This document shows, piece after piece, positions 42,666 to 53,988 of a DNA stretch of 64,000 nt. The notes under the pieces were generated by a model. The model did no database searches. It was not told the DNA's origin and saw only the letters and a program-made list of their open reading frames with translations. How positions within the stretch are numbered: the first letter of the stretch is position 1; every line of letters starts with the position of its first letter. The stretch is from Trichocladium uniseriatum (lineage: Eukaryota; Ascomycota; Sordariomycetes; Sordariales; Chaetomiaceae), in contig WOUO01000007.1 in NCBI GenBank assembly GCA_017139535.1, positions 1-64,000 on the forward strand, in the 5' to 3' direction. The translations under genes were made by a program, and so were the position numbers.

Positions 42666-44935
42666 TCATACCACAGCAGCTTCCCACAGCGTCGCACTCC
42701 GCAAGAGATCGCTGCCGAACTGCCGCTGCAGGCTCGTCATCTTGTCGATGAGATGGCCGGTCGCAACGGATTTTGGACCCCATACGACAAGCGCAATCGA
42801 AGAAGCGCGTTCTAACCAGGCGATGCACTGCTCCATGTCGCCGCGGCGCTGATGTATCTCTGCAATATCTTCCATCGCGTGCGCAGAAATGCCGTCCTGG
42901 TGGAAGGCGGGTTCCGAGTCTTGGGGCCCCAGAGCCCCTGGGCGCGTGACCACGGACATGGAGTGACCAAGAGCCAGATCGTCGTCGTCGGTTAACATGT
43001 AAAAGTGAGCGACCTCGCTTTCGACAGCGCGTACTTGATCCGAGTCAGCTCCAAACACCAAGCGGGATGATTTGAGCAGCTCCATGATGATGTCTAAACC
43101 GGCGTGGAATTCGCCACTCCGACGTAGAAGAGTGGCGAGCGAGTCGAGGAGCTTGACGGTAATGGCCCGTGACCGTCCCAGCCGGCTGTTGAAGATGTCG
43201 AGCATACATTGTAGGCTACGCTGCGAAATCTCCTGGCAGTCTTCATCCCGTTGCAACTCCTGACAGATCTTGGTGATGGGGTGGTTGGCGGACAGACTAC
43301 TTCGAGCCTCGCTGCTAAGAAATTGGAGAAGAATTCTGCGAAGTTCCGGGCGGGCGCTGGTGTTGGCCGGCGAGAGTGTAGCAAAGAGATTCCGGAGGAA
43401 GTCGAATGGGTGAGTGGTCATGGCTCCAGCGGCAAGGCGTCCCGCCTCGGCAAAAGCAGGCCATGCTCGACGATCGGGCCGCTGATCGTAGTCGTCTGTG
43501 GACCCAGCAGAAATCTTGACCAGATAGATGGCATCTTTGATGGTGCTCCAATACCGCGTGGACTCGTCAGAGGACCTGTGACCAAGATGGTCATCCGGGA
43601 GAACGCCTTCTGGGATGTTCTCGAGCTGCCAGTCATAATAGTCTCGCAGCTTTAGCGCGATGACGCTCATCGTGCGAGTCTGGGAGTCGGGGGCGATGGA
43701 AGGAGGAGGGGAGTTGGCAAGATCGTGGAGCTGAGCTCTGTAAATGGCCAGGCTGGGCTCTGGGGAGGCATGCGCGGAGCAGGCGGTAGATTCGTTCTGC
43801 GCCCGGAAGTGTTCGTCCGATGATTCGCAACTTGAAATGGGTGTATAGCAGGAGACGTCGGATGGAGAAAATGGGGCCGGTGAGGGACTTTTCGGGCTGA
43901 CAGGCTGCTGAAAGGTGATCCTCTCTGAGGGTTCACTCTCTTTGATTAGGTCTGAGATGCTGATACCGCCTCTACTGGGCGGTTTTGGATATGGATAAGC
44001 GACATCCCCGGTCCCTAGCGGGCTGATCGGCGAGTTCGCTGGTGACGTCCTCCTTACATCCGGCTGGATTGTCCTAGCGCATCGTATGGTCTTGCGGAGA
44101 TCCTCCTGACTGAAGTTGACGTCGCTGTTGCCCTGGCCGGTGCTTGAAGACAAGCCCTGGGTACGTCGTGCAGCTCGCACTTTCTCGTCGCGGTCGACGT
44201 TCTTGAAGACATTCCACTCTCGAAAGCGCTTGTCATACATGCGCTTGCTATCAAGGCGATCAGTAAGCCGAATAAGAGTCATGGTGATGGCGGGCTGAGG
44301 TGGACTTGACGCTTTGCCAAGCACGACTTGAAGATGACGACCAAGGGGAGGAAGAATAGAGATATGTCTAGTTGATGGTCTTGGGGAAGCACTGGGACTT
44401 GAAAGGTTGAACGAAGGCCGACGGGATAATCATTGCCCCACAGATGGTCTGGCTGGTTTGGGATGATGGAGGAAACAGGGGGAGTGCCCTGAGCATCACG
44501 GCCAGCGACAGCACTTGGGGGGACGGTGTGCTGGTGTCTGCATAGTCGGAACACTCAAGTGACGCCGGAAGCCGGGAATCAACCGTACCTTGCCGAGAAG
44601 CCATAATGTCTTTTCATTATCTCACTTACCCGCTTCAGCGGATACTGTCTGTAGAGGCCGATGATGGTCTCGCGGTGTGCTGCCCACTCTCTCGCCGAAG
44701 GTCCCTGCAGCGTCCGGGGCCTGCCATCCGGGTCCGCGCCGTTGGGTGGTGGAACTTGCTGCGTTGGCTGCATTGGCTGCGTTGGCTGCATTGGCTGCGT
44801 TGGCTGCATTGGCTGCGTTTGCTGCATTGGGGGAAATGGCTGCAATGGCATGGGGGGAGTCGAGAGAGAAGTGGGCGCTACTGCACGGTTCTCAGGCCAG
44901 AGCATGGTCATGTTGAAATGCTGGTTTTGTGTCAT
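42666..44935 (-). CDS. Clr5-domain protein with helical repeat-like C-terminal part, 642 aa
   Basis: Exons 44935-44589 and 44247-42666. The 341 bp intron falls inside the Clr5 domain, and its removal restores LKRVSEIMKRHYGFSASKRMYDKRFREWNVFKN (domain about residues 81-133). The Clr5 domain is a short fungal helical domain, also found in an S. pombe silencing protein, usually at the N-terminus of ankyrin or TPR-like proteins. The N-terminal tail contains a QPMQPT repeat array (residues 37-60). The central part is Ser/Pro-rich. The C-terminal half (about 300-642) is mostly helical, with LARRSGEFHAGLDIIMELLKSS and AEIHQRRGDMEQCIAWLERASSIA, resembling tetratricopeptide helices. A nuclear role is inferred from the domain; function is unknown. 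An extra exon in the long intron cannot be excluded. Confidence 0.8.
44758..44830. repeat. 18 bp coding minisatellite
   Basis: About four copies of an 18 bp unit (GCTGCGTTGGCTGCATTG on the plus strand), encoding the hexapeptide TQPMQP on the minus strand. It lies in the N-terminal tail of the Clr5 protein, in frame, so copy-number change would lengthen or shorten the tail without a frameshift. Confidence 0.85.
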
Positions 44936-47900
44936 GTGTCGTTCAGTGCAGAAGCCACGAAGGGCCAAAAAAGCGGGTTTGGGTTCGGGTGGGCGTCTGG
45001 CGAGATGCAAGCGGACTCAGCGCAAGTCCTTGGAGAGGAGACAGCGCTGACAGAATGCGGCGCAGCGTTGCATCCGAAAAGAACCTTGCAGCTCACTGTT
45101 ACCTTCAACCAATGAATCGAATGAATGTTACCGAGTACCCACAGCCTGTTGCTGATGCTGGTTTGATTGCATCGAGCCGGGTCCGAGCCAGGGACTGCAG
45201 GAGCGGCCCACTTGATCGACTTGGAAAGCGACGACCCAGGTGGTGCAGACCCGGATTCAACTCAGATCGAGGAGCATTAAGACCCGTGAAGAGGCCAATT
45301 CGGGTAGCCGAGATATGCGACAGACTAAAGATGTGTACACAGGGAGCAGAAAGACCGGGGACAGTGAACCGCAGTTGAGGGCGATATCACGAATCATCGG
45401 GGTCAAGGAAGTAACACCAATTCCACAACTCCAAGGATGGACACTCGGAACACTCGACGATGATCGATGGACGCGGGTGGAGTTAAACAACTGGAATTTG
45501 TGGAGCTCACTGCAAGAACCGTGCATTTCAGGTTCGTAAAAAAGGCTCACTGCAGCGACCACGCAATACTCGGAACGGTCCGTATGTTCCGGAGGCGTAC
45601 GAAGTTGCAACAAGCATGAATTATCCGAGTCGCGGTATACGAAACGTAATGGCGTCTCGTGTGTCTCCAGGGATGTTGTAGAGATCAAGGAGAAAAGCAT
45701 AAGTTTCACCTAGTACCGGCAATACTCCTATACTTCACCAATCATTCCTAACCCGGTGCTCAACCCGACTTCTAAGCCCGTGATTATGGGATGCTCCGCC
45801 GTCGCCGCGTCTGCCAAACTGGAGAGCCACCAACAACACAAATCCATTCCCTTCCATCCCGGTCCATGGGCAGCCGACGACCTGTAACCGCGGCTGTCAG
45901 AGTGTCAGTCCGGAATATCCTTGCCTCGTCGCGAGAGCCGGTGGTGTGCTGGCCAGGCCGGTAGTTATTGAGCAAGAGCGGCAACTTGCATGCCGAAGAC
46001 AACCTGCTCCTGGACACGTGCCGCCACCAATGGCGCAATCAACGACTTAGAGTCAACCAACTGTCGGTGCTAAAAATCGCGGCAAGCCCGGCTCCTGAGC
46101 CCGCCAAGAGCACTGGAGCAGATTAAGAATGCAACTGACAAATAGGATAATGTGTTTACACCAGTACTGTTTTTTCTCATTGCCTACCTAGTAAGGTAAC
46201 ATTGGCGGTCTCCGTGGCGAAGAGCAACGTGAAAAGACGATGTTGAGGGCAAACCAATGGTATCCTAGAGTAGCTTGCGGTCCACATAGAAAAGAGTCGT
46301 CCACAACGAGGCAAAAACGATTAATATCTAGCTGTTATGCAGGGTATGAACAAATGCCAAAACCTGCCCAAGAGATCAAGGACTCACACTTGTACCTGCC
46401 ACGTCGCCCCGGGCCTTCTAAGCTTGTGTTTGCTTTGATTGTAAATGTGGCTGGCGGCTGCTGCGACACTGAGCCTTGAGGTGAGGCCCAACTGGGCCGA
46501 ATTCCAAGAAGTGCGTCCAAGTTCCATCTAAAATCTCTTGTTCTTCAGGTTTACATGCTGGTGTACGACGGCGGATGTAAGGGGTTGGGGTGGCGGCGTT
46601 GACCGGAAATCTCAGACGGAAGATGAGTGTGCGAGGCGGGCACAACCCGGAGAGCGAAATCCCTCGGTTATGGTTGTTGGGAGGCTTAGGTGTACGGGTA
46701 CCGTTTTGATGAAGACGCCGTCATATCGACGACGATGTGTTTTCCAAACACGGGCGTCCGGAACCGCGGAGCAATTACCCCCAGCCCGAGTCTCTAGATC
46801 CCCCCGGCCGTGTTCATCGAGTAATCATCGGCTCGATCCGATGCAAAAGCCATGTCACCGTTCGTCACAGTGTGATAGCCCAAAATGTAACTGAAAGCTG
46901 TGACTCTGTGAGTGAGAAACAGGCTGCCGGTTGAAGTTTCGAGCTTTACCAGCCACCCCCTTGTGTTCTGGTTCTGATACGGGCCCAGCCCGACCGGCTC
47001 ATAGACTCACCGACCCCACCTACGGCTCGGTCGTACAACAAGTCAGTCGCACAGCGAGCCACATGCAACAGTGATGCCTTGGCTCCGCTCTTCGCGGCGA
47101 AGACTTGGGGGCCACCAACTAACTCCCAACGTTGCATTGAATTCACCAGCCACACCACCGATTCGGATCTGGGGGCGATTCGTCTTTGTTGATGGAAACC
47201 GGCCAATGGGACAACAAAATAACTACGCAGCACAACGCGCTTTGGCGGCAGCTCCAGAGTCTTGGACCCAACTTGCTTGCTCATTGGCAGGCGAGCTGTG
47301 AGACGGGACTTGGCGATCTGACTTTCCCCTGCCCTCAATCGCATTTTTGCTCTTCTCAATTCGAGGTCCGTCCGAAAAGTGAAAAGTGGTCTGGCTGTGG
47401 ATTCATGCTTGGCAACGCTATTTCGTCCGTTCATTTCGCTGCCTGGGAATGATGAGTCGAAATCGGGGCATTGGAGCGTGGCTTGGCGAAAACTAACGTC
47501 CAGGGTTCCCGCACAGTGGAAGTGTGAGCAGGGCAGGCATTTGGCATGAGGGTCACGGGACTGAGACATGTTCGTACAGAGGAGTACTCGGTGCCAACAG
47601 TGCGGTCTGAGGAAGCAATGGCCCCTCAGTCGAGAACAATGGCTATGGAAGGCATGGAACCCGAGTCCTCAGGTACGGTGCCTCGGGACGTCCCGATGCT
47701 CTGGCACGCCGCAGAGAGGGGCGGCGTTTGGATTCTTGGAACCTTCAGATGTGGGGCTGTAAGGCTGATGACGGCCCTAATTTAGCGCGATGGGGACCTG
47801 CCCAGGTGCCCCCAATCGCGGCGAGGCTCTGTGTCTCCCCAAGTTGCTTCCTTCGACAACGTCCAGAGCCAATGGGCAGCTGCACCGGACCTGGTCAGGT

Positions 47901-48329
47901 CTCGGGAGGATGGGCCCGTTCTTCGGTCGATGCACGCTTTCCCTTTTCCCAACCGAGATCAGTTCGGGCGCGGCCTGCTTCCCAGATCATTGGGCCCATA
48001 CACGCGCGCCTTAGCGACTTTGCATAGCCGCGAAGCGGGTAAGAAAGGTGGATCTCGAAATGTCGAAAGAGCCTGAGGACCGATGGCCCAAGCCTCAGAG
48101 TCACAGGCACCGATTTTCCCCAACTCCTTCTGCAGTGAACACAACCCGGTCACGCCGCGTCGCCGGTACATACATAGTATGGATGGTAGGTCATGGATTC
48201 CGAAATACACATATCTGGACCGAGGAGCTCACCACCCTCTGCCTCTTTGTCCCATCTTCTCATTCCAGCTCCCAACGTCTCATCATCAGAGCATCTGTCA
48301 TCCATGCTTTCACTTCATCTGCAGCCATC
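44936..48329. other. 3.4 kb gene-free stretch between Clr5 and HET genes
   Basis: This is the longest unexplained non-repeat gap in the window. Many short open frames occur on both strands, but none shows domains, signal peptides or splice logic. Dinucleotide use looks normal, so it is not a RIP-silenced repeat. The frame just upstream of the HET start is open from 48048 and could add up to 94 residues to that protein. Confidence 0.5.
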
Positions 48330-50597
48330 ATGACGCTGACACAAACAATGCTTGACAGACACACGTGGCGTGTGATCGATACTGTTTCGGACTGGTTTCG
48401 ACACACAAGTCCAAGTTCGAGCCCAGAGCTTTCCCGGACCAAGCCCAACGAATACCGCCAGCGCCAATGCAGGGGCTGCGGAGAGATATGCGAACTTCTG
48501 CGCTGGGGGGAGGCACAACGACGGCGAGACGGCGCCTACCAGGGTTACTCGCCATCGCGCATCATCCACAACAACTACCTGGAGCTCGATCACTGCGCCG
48601 GCGTGTCGGGCTGCGACACGTGCCGCGTAATACGACGAGCCTTCCTCCTTGAGCAGATCACGGGCGAGGATGCAGAGAGCCTTGAGTACCCCAAGAACCA
48701 ATGGCCAGTCCATGCTGTTCTGAGCCTCTCTTCTTCTGGCGACAGCCGGTTATTGTTCGCCATCAGATCACCCGAAAAGCCACTGTTTTCTGCAACGGTT
48801 CAGCTCAGCCACAGACCACGAGTACCGACCCACGATACGACAAAGAGGGGAGCCCGGGTGCGTTCAGATCTCGGGGATCTGCGCCGGGTGATCCAGGACT
48901 GCCATCACAACCACGAGTGTTCTTCGAGGTATCGCTGGTCGCGCCGGAACCCCACCTGGCTCCTCAAAATCCTCCCCGACAACCGCGCCCAGCTGGTTGA
49001 AGGACCACCAGCTCCGGTCAGCTATGTCGTGCTCAGCTACTCCTGGGGGGACCCCGCGACAATGCCCGCTGCCGAATGGGCGAGAATCAAGGGTGCCGGC
49101 ACAAAGACAGTCAACGGCCGTCCCGTCCCAGAGCGGCTGAACCCCTTTTCGATTTGGGACCTACCAGAGACAATGCAAGATGCCATTGCGTTATCGGCGT
49201 CGCTCGGCTTCTCGTACGTTTGGATCGACAATGTTTGCATCCCCAAAGGCACAGACTGGGATAGCGAAGCGAGCTTGATGCACGAGGTTTACGGAAATGC
49301 TGCTTTCACGCTCGTTGCGTCGTCAAGCGGCAAGGCAACGGACCACCTACTACACGACAGGCTAGCGTGGACGCACAGCAACAAGGCCTGCAAGCTGCGC
49401 GGGCTATGGTTGCACAACACCCAAATGTCGCTCGACCGGGTGCGGCTCCAGTCTCCCGTATCACAACGCGCATGGACATTACAGGAAGAGCGTCTCTCGC
49501 CGAGAACTCTGTATTGGTCTGGCCAGCGGTGGTACTGGTCCTGCGCCGAGCGGCAGGTTTCCGAACTCAGCGACGAGGAATGCACATCTCCCACAACCGA
49601 CAAAACAACTCGAAGCTGCCCGCAACGATTCCTCGAGCTCTGCCGCACGGGGGACGAGCATCAGCTTCACGAAGAGTGGCTTGATATCGTCGAAGCCTAC
49701 ACTCGCCGGGATCTGGTCGCGCCCAAGGACCGATTCTTGGCCATCGCCGGTCTTGCCGTGCGCTTCTATAACGCCAAAGCGGATAACGGCGGAGCAATGA
49801 TCACTGAAGAATATCTGGCTGGGCTCTGGAAAGATAATTTTGCCAGGCACCTCGCCTGGTCTGTGGCGAGCGCCGTTGACTCAAGACGGAACCTGCAGCA
49901 CATTGCGCCGTCGTGGTCATGGGCGTCGCTACCTCTCCAGGTTCACACCAGGACAAAACAGGCCTTTAAACCGTCCGGTCATTTCAAGTTCATCGCGGTT
50001 GAGCGTGTAGACACACCTCTATCCAAGTCATCGGCGGATAAAGAGGGGACCGATTCAGAGAAAACAAAAGCGGCCAAGCTTGTCAACCGCGGTCAGGCAG
50101 TCGAAGAACGTGGGAGAGATGTCAAGGTTGTCCAAGTGCAAGGCCGCTTCCGCCGCTTCATCTCGGAACAGGCACACGAGGTATCGTGGCAGTCGATCCA
50201 CTGGCAGCGCGGCAGCCGGTTGAGCTTCAACTTTGGCGCCTTTCCGGACCAGCACATATATGCCCGCAACAAGACCGACGGCAGGATCATGTCCAAGGAC
50301 GCGCATAGCGGGGAAGTCGTCGGCCAACTCGACTACCTAGCGCCATCTAACCATGGCGCCACGTTACCGTTCGATGATGACGGCCTGCCCAAATCACGTT
50401 TTACCCCCTATATGCAGGAGGGCGCCGAGAAGGAGCTCATGTGTCTCGAGTTGGGCGAGTCGGCGATGCTCTTGCTAATGCCCTACCGCAAATGGGGCCA
50501 TGCTGAGTCGTACAGGCGTGTGGGCGTGGCGATTGGCTATGACAATCGGAAGGGCTTCTTTTACGGCTGCGAGACAAGGAGAGTTCGTCTATGTTGA
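48330..50597 (+). CDS. HET-domain (heterokaryon incompatibility type) protein, 755 aa
   Basis: Single exon. The start at 48330 (MTLTQTMLDRHTWRV) is the ATG nearest the conserved part; the frame is open upstream to 48048. The N-terminal segment has CRGCGEICELL and HCAGVSGCDTCRVIRRAFL, a Cys-containing region common in this class. The HET domain covers about residues 229-385: SYVVLSYSWGD, LPETMQDAIALSASLGFSYVWIDNVCIPKGT, DWDSEASLMHEVYGNAAFTLVAS and QRAWTLQEERLSPRTLYW. The long C-terminal part has PSWSWASL and a Lys/Glu-rich linker. HET domains are TIR-like and trigger cell death when incompatible strains fuse; whether this copy is active in self-recognition is unknown. It sits in an accessory stretch next to decayed genes. 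Confidence 0.93.
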   Translation: MTLTQTMLDRHTWRVIDTVSDWFRHTSPSSSPELSRTKPNEYRQRQCRGCGEICELLRWGEAQRRRDGAYQGYSPSRIIHNNYLELDHCAGVSGCDTCRVIRRAFLLEQITGEDAESLEYPKNQWPVHAVLSLSSSGDSRLLFAIRSPEKPLFSATVQLSHRPRVPTHDTTKRGARVRSDLGDLRRVIQDCHHNHECSSRYRWSRRNPTWLLKILPDNRAQLVEGPPAPVSYVVLSYSWGDPATMPAAEWARIKGAGTKTVNGRPVPERLNPFSIWDLPETMQDAIALSASLGFSYVWIDNVCIPKGTDWDSEASLMHEVYGNAAFTLVASSSGKATDHLLHDRLAWTHSNKACKLRGLWLHNTQMSLDRVRLQSPVSQRAWTLQEERLSPRTLYWSGQRWYWSCAERQVSELSDEECTSPTTDKTTRSCPQRFLELCRTGDEHQLHEEWLDIVEAYTRRDLVAPKDRFLAIAGLAVRFYNAKADNGGAMITEEYLAGLWKDNFARHLAWSVASAVDSRRNLQHIAPSWSWASLPLQVHTRTKQAFKPSGHFKFIAVERVDTPLSKSSADKEGTDSEKTKAAKLVNRGQAVEERGRDVKVVQVQGRFRRFISEQAHEVSWQSIHWQRGSRLSFNFGAFPDQHIYARNKTDGRIMSKDAHSGEVVGQLDYLAPSNHGATLPFDDDGLPKSRFTPYMQEGAEKELMCLELGESAMLLLMPYRKWGHAESYRRVGVAIGYDNRKGFFYGCETRRVRLC

Positions 50598-52159
50598 AGC
50601 AGCAGAGGGGTTGTAACTTAAATGTGCGAGTAGAGGTTGGGAAAAGGCGTCTTGTTTTTCCGGGTGTTTTGGTTTTACATTTGGTGCATTGGGAGCGATC
50701 GACTGTCATATTCATGGATACAGCGAGCGATTACTGGGTCTGTCGGTGTTCTTGTTTTTTTTAATAGAATCTTTATCGCATTCGGGGCATCAAGGGGTGA
50801 TTGCCGATATTCCAAGCGCGAGCAGCCCTTTGATATGTAGAACATGTACTTATTTATTCTTGCCGTAGGAAGGGTGTGGGGCTAGTAGGTTCTCTGTAAC
50901 GACGATACTCTCACGGTCCCCTTTGTTTGTTTCTCTTCTTCTTACCCTTCTCCTCTGCTTTGCCCCTGTATCTTCTGCTCCCGTTGAACTTGGGAAACAG
51001 CCTGGTGGTTTGGTAACATTCCGCAAAGATGGTTTTCATACTGTGTAATCGGTCCGAGTAGGCCGGGAGTTAGGTTACTATTATTGACAATCGTCTCTGA
51101 CACACAGCCTCCTGGCTGAGAATCTCTGTCAAAATGCAGCGACAGGGCTTGTGGCGAAGCTGACCAAAACAGGCACCCGGAAAACCGAGGCGACAAGGGG
51201 CGGCGTTTTCTAGGCATCCAAATAGGTAAGGAGTTGAGGAGAAAAGAGAAATTTGAGCAAAAACATACAACACTGGGTCTGTAATCAGTCGATATTTCTT
51301 TGCCGTTGTTAGAATAAAGACTGGAGCTGTCGCCAAAGCCCTGTGCCACTTGACACTCAGCATTGATGTCATCATGGATCAAGGCCGCCCCCTACATCAC
51401 CACTAGAAAGAAACCAAGGTATTGGTAGTTTCCAGGCTGGAGAGCATGTCCATGCGCATACTCCGCAGTAGATCGTCTCGCTGCTCGTTTCTATTGGCAG
51501 TTTCTTGCGTGAGCTTGGTGTACATCTATGAAGCAACGACACCGACGCCGGGCTGACGTGGTCCATCAACCCCCCCAACCTCCGCCTCCCGGTCCGCTAC
51601 CGCTACCGCTACCGCTACCGCCCCGCGCCTCTTCATCTCCTTCCGCCCCCACCGCCACCGCAAACCCAACACCTTCGCCTCCCTCCTCTAACTCCAAGAC
51701 ATCCCCGACCTACCCCCAAAAGCTTTCTCCCTCCCCATTTGGCACTGCCAAGCTCCCGACCCGCCTCTCCCAAAACTATGTCACCCCGCAGCAAGGCCAT
51801 CCGCTCCGTCCCGGACCTGGCGCCGGAGGCCGGCCGGCTGCTCTTCCGCGGCCGGTTCAAGCCCGGCCGTACACGGGCCGCGACCATCTGCGATTTGTCG
51901 GCGACGGCGACGACGCGCGGGAGACCGTCGAGACATGAGAGGCGTGCTTTGTTGAGGGCATGCGTGCGCGAGGATGGTCCGTTCGGAGGTGCCGCGTGGT
52001 GGATGAGGTGTGGCGCTGGAGGAGGAGGATAAGAGACGGTGGCTGGGGAGGGGATCAATGATGGGACGGATTGGCGTGGCGGCGTGTGGGAATGATGTAG
52101 GTGATTGGTTTGGGGTTGAGGGATGGAGAGGGGCGATTTTGGAGTGGACGGGAGGCATA
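50598..52159. other. HET 3' flank and low-complexity region
   Basis: No intact gene. From about 51530 to 51760 the sequence is proline-codon-rich with a short CTACCG microsatellite (about 51597-51620). The part 51770-52160 is GC-rich and could be the ruined 5' end of the pseudogene that follows, but I cannot align it to any domain. Confidence 0.45.
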
Positions 52160-53810
52160 TGCCTGGAAATTCTCCCGAAAGTGAAGGTATCGGAGAAGTC
52201 AAGGAGGAGCGGATCCGACCATGTCGATGCCGATATCGATCTAGAGGTCCGCAGCGACGAAATCAAACCTGGCGACGAACGGTCTTCTAGCCTCATGGAT
52301 AAGAAGCTCCAGCAACTCTATTCGCAAACAAGGAAGATCCCCCAGACCTTGGAGTCGCCACCAGCAGCGGACGAGGCAGGCTCGGCCAATCTGCAGCACG
52401 CGGCAGCCAGTGACTCCATGCAAAGGAACCGGGCTTAGCTCTACGTGATTCTATATATGGAACAGCTGATGCGTGCGGCTGGGGAAGCCATCCAGGACCT
52501 CGTCGCCTTCGCCGACCAGAAACTCGAGGAGGGGGTAATGAAGTAAAAACGCTTACTCTTCCCTTCTGGACACCTCCTACGGAGCTGGTGGGCGGGCATC
52601 TTTGAAGAGAACTCGAGCGGCAAGGAGGGCTCGGATATCATCGAGACGAATCAAGCTCATTGCGGGGACGGCTACAAGAAAAAGAAGGATCTAGAGCGTC
52701 TTCCAGCCACCAATACCTGGGGACATGTTGGGAACGGGCTTTGCAAGATCTCGGCCGTTTTGGGATCTAAGGAGTCAGCGTTCGGCCTTCGAGTCGCTTG
52801 TGCTGTGATGACGATCGGCATCTTGACTTTCCTAGAGCAAACCCAAGTGTTCTTCCATGACCAGAGGCTCTCATGGGCAACGATTACTATTGCGTTAGGA
52901 TTGACGATTAGTAAGTCTCTATACCTTCCTTCCTTGGAGATTGACTTTGATGATAAGTACTCACTTTCAACAGCTTCTGGCCAGTCTGTTTTTGGCTTCT
53001 TGTGTCGAGCCAGGAGCACCTGCTTCGGCATGGTCAGTTCTCACTTGTGATTTGGTATATCGTCGACCAGCAAACCGCCGGTGTTATTGTCTTCCTGTGG
53101 TTGTTTATCTTCATTGAGTACTATTTTTTCAAATTTTCTCAGTTGATCCCAGCCGTCATGATCACCGTTACCACTCAGATCGTTATTGCGTTATTGTCGA
53201 CTACGAACTACAGGTCAGACGTCTTGGCGAGGCTACGGCTACCAAGACAGGACAGCCATACTACCCGCAAGCCGTACGTGCCGTTGTCCTAGGTACTTGT
53301 CAAGATGGTCACTGGCTAATACGGTGCCTCCAGGACCTATCTCTTGGCTCCATATCGGCTTGCTGTCGTTGCCGGAGGCACTCTGGTTGCGTTTTTCTGG
53401 ACCGTTTTTCCTTATCCTTTGATCGCCCGTACATGGCTTCGGTTGGATTCGTCGGCGGCGACCTACCTTGTTGCGGAATATCTCAACATCATCACTTCGA
53501 CTATGTACTCCCAGTTTGGAGAGACAGTGGGCGACTTCCACTCAGAAACATCGCCAGCTCATCGCCTCGCAGAAGCTCGGCGTAGGACTTTCGGCAAAGT
53601 TATGTGTCACATCTATTCTATGGAAGCCCATCTCAAGTGGCAGCGGTGGGAGCCCGCCATAGGCCGTCGAGATGTACCGAGAGATCATGGTGCGAAGCGA
53701 GCACATCTTGGGCTACGTCCGGATATCACAGAGACTCAGTCCGAATATCTGATCCCGTATCATCCCCCGAGCCGGGCTACGGGATTGGACCGTTACTTAA
53801 TCACTCGGGC
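52160..53810 (+). pseudogene. Broken gene for an ArAE_2-type (BRE4-like, fusaric-acid-resistance-like) membrane transporter
   Basis: The remnant keeps the order of this fungal family. A helical linker (KKLQQLYSQTRKIPQTLESPP...LQHAAASDSMQRNRA) leads to YMEQLMRAAGEAIQDLVAFADQKL. Then come the second membrane bundle: ESAFGLRVACAVMTIGILTFLEQTQVFF, a still recognisable intron (about 52911-52972), SGQSVFGFL, VIWYIVDQQTAGVIVFLWLFIFIEYYFF and YELQVRRLGEATATKTGQPYYP. Finally LLAPYRLAVVAGGTLVAFFWTVFPYP continues to WQRWEPAIG. It is broken by TAG at 52436, TAA at 52544, and frameshifts near 53037 and 53195, with further loss after 53660. Intact relatives are large plasma-membrane or ER transporter-like proteins; the N-terminal half is missing or unrecognisable. 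The family call is from motif order. Confidence 0.75.
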
Positions 53811-53988
53811 CCGCCAAGCTGGTTGCTCCGCCGCCGTCATGTACAGCGAGTTGTTTTTGTGGCGCTTGTTTTTTGTCTTCGTTTCTCTCATTCTCTCATT
53901 CACTTCACCCGCCTCTCCACCACATACCGCATTGATCCACCAACATACGGAACGGAACGACAGCTCTCTTGGCTTTCCTCGATGCACC

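Noticed and set aside
46335..46894. Short frames in the 45-48 kb gap
   Set aside because: All under 120 codons, overlapping on both strands, without start context, domains or splice logic.
51528..51938. Proline-rich 136-codon frame
   Set aside because: Low-complexity CCG/CTACCG repeat DNA gives open frames in several phases; no domain or conserved start.
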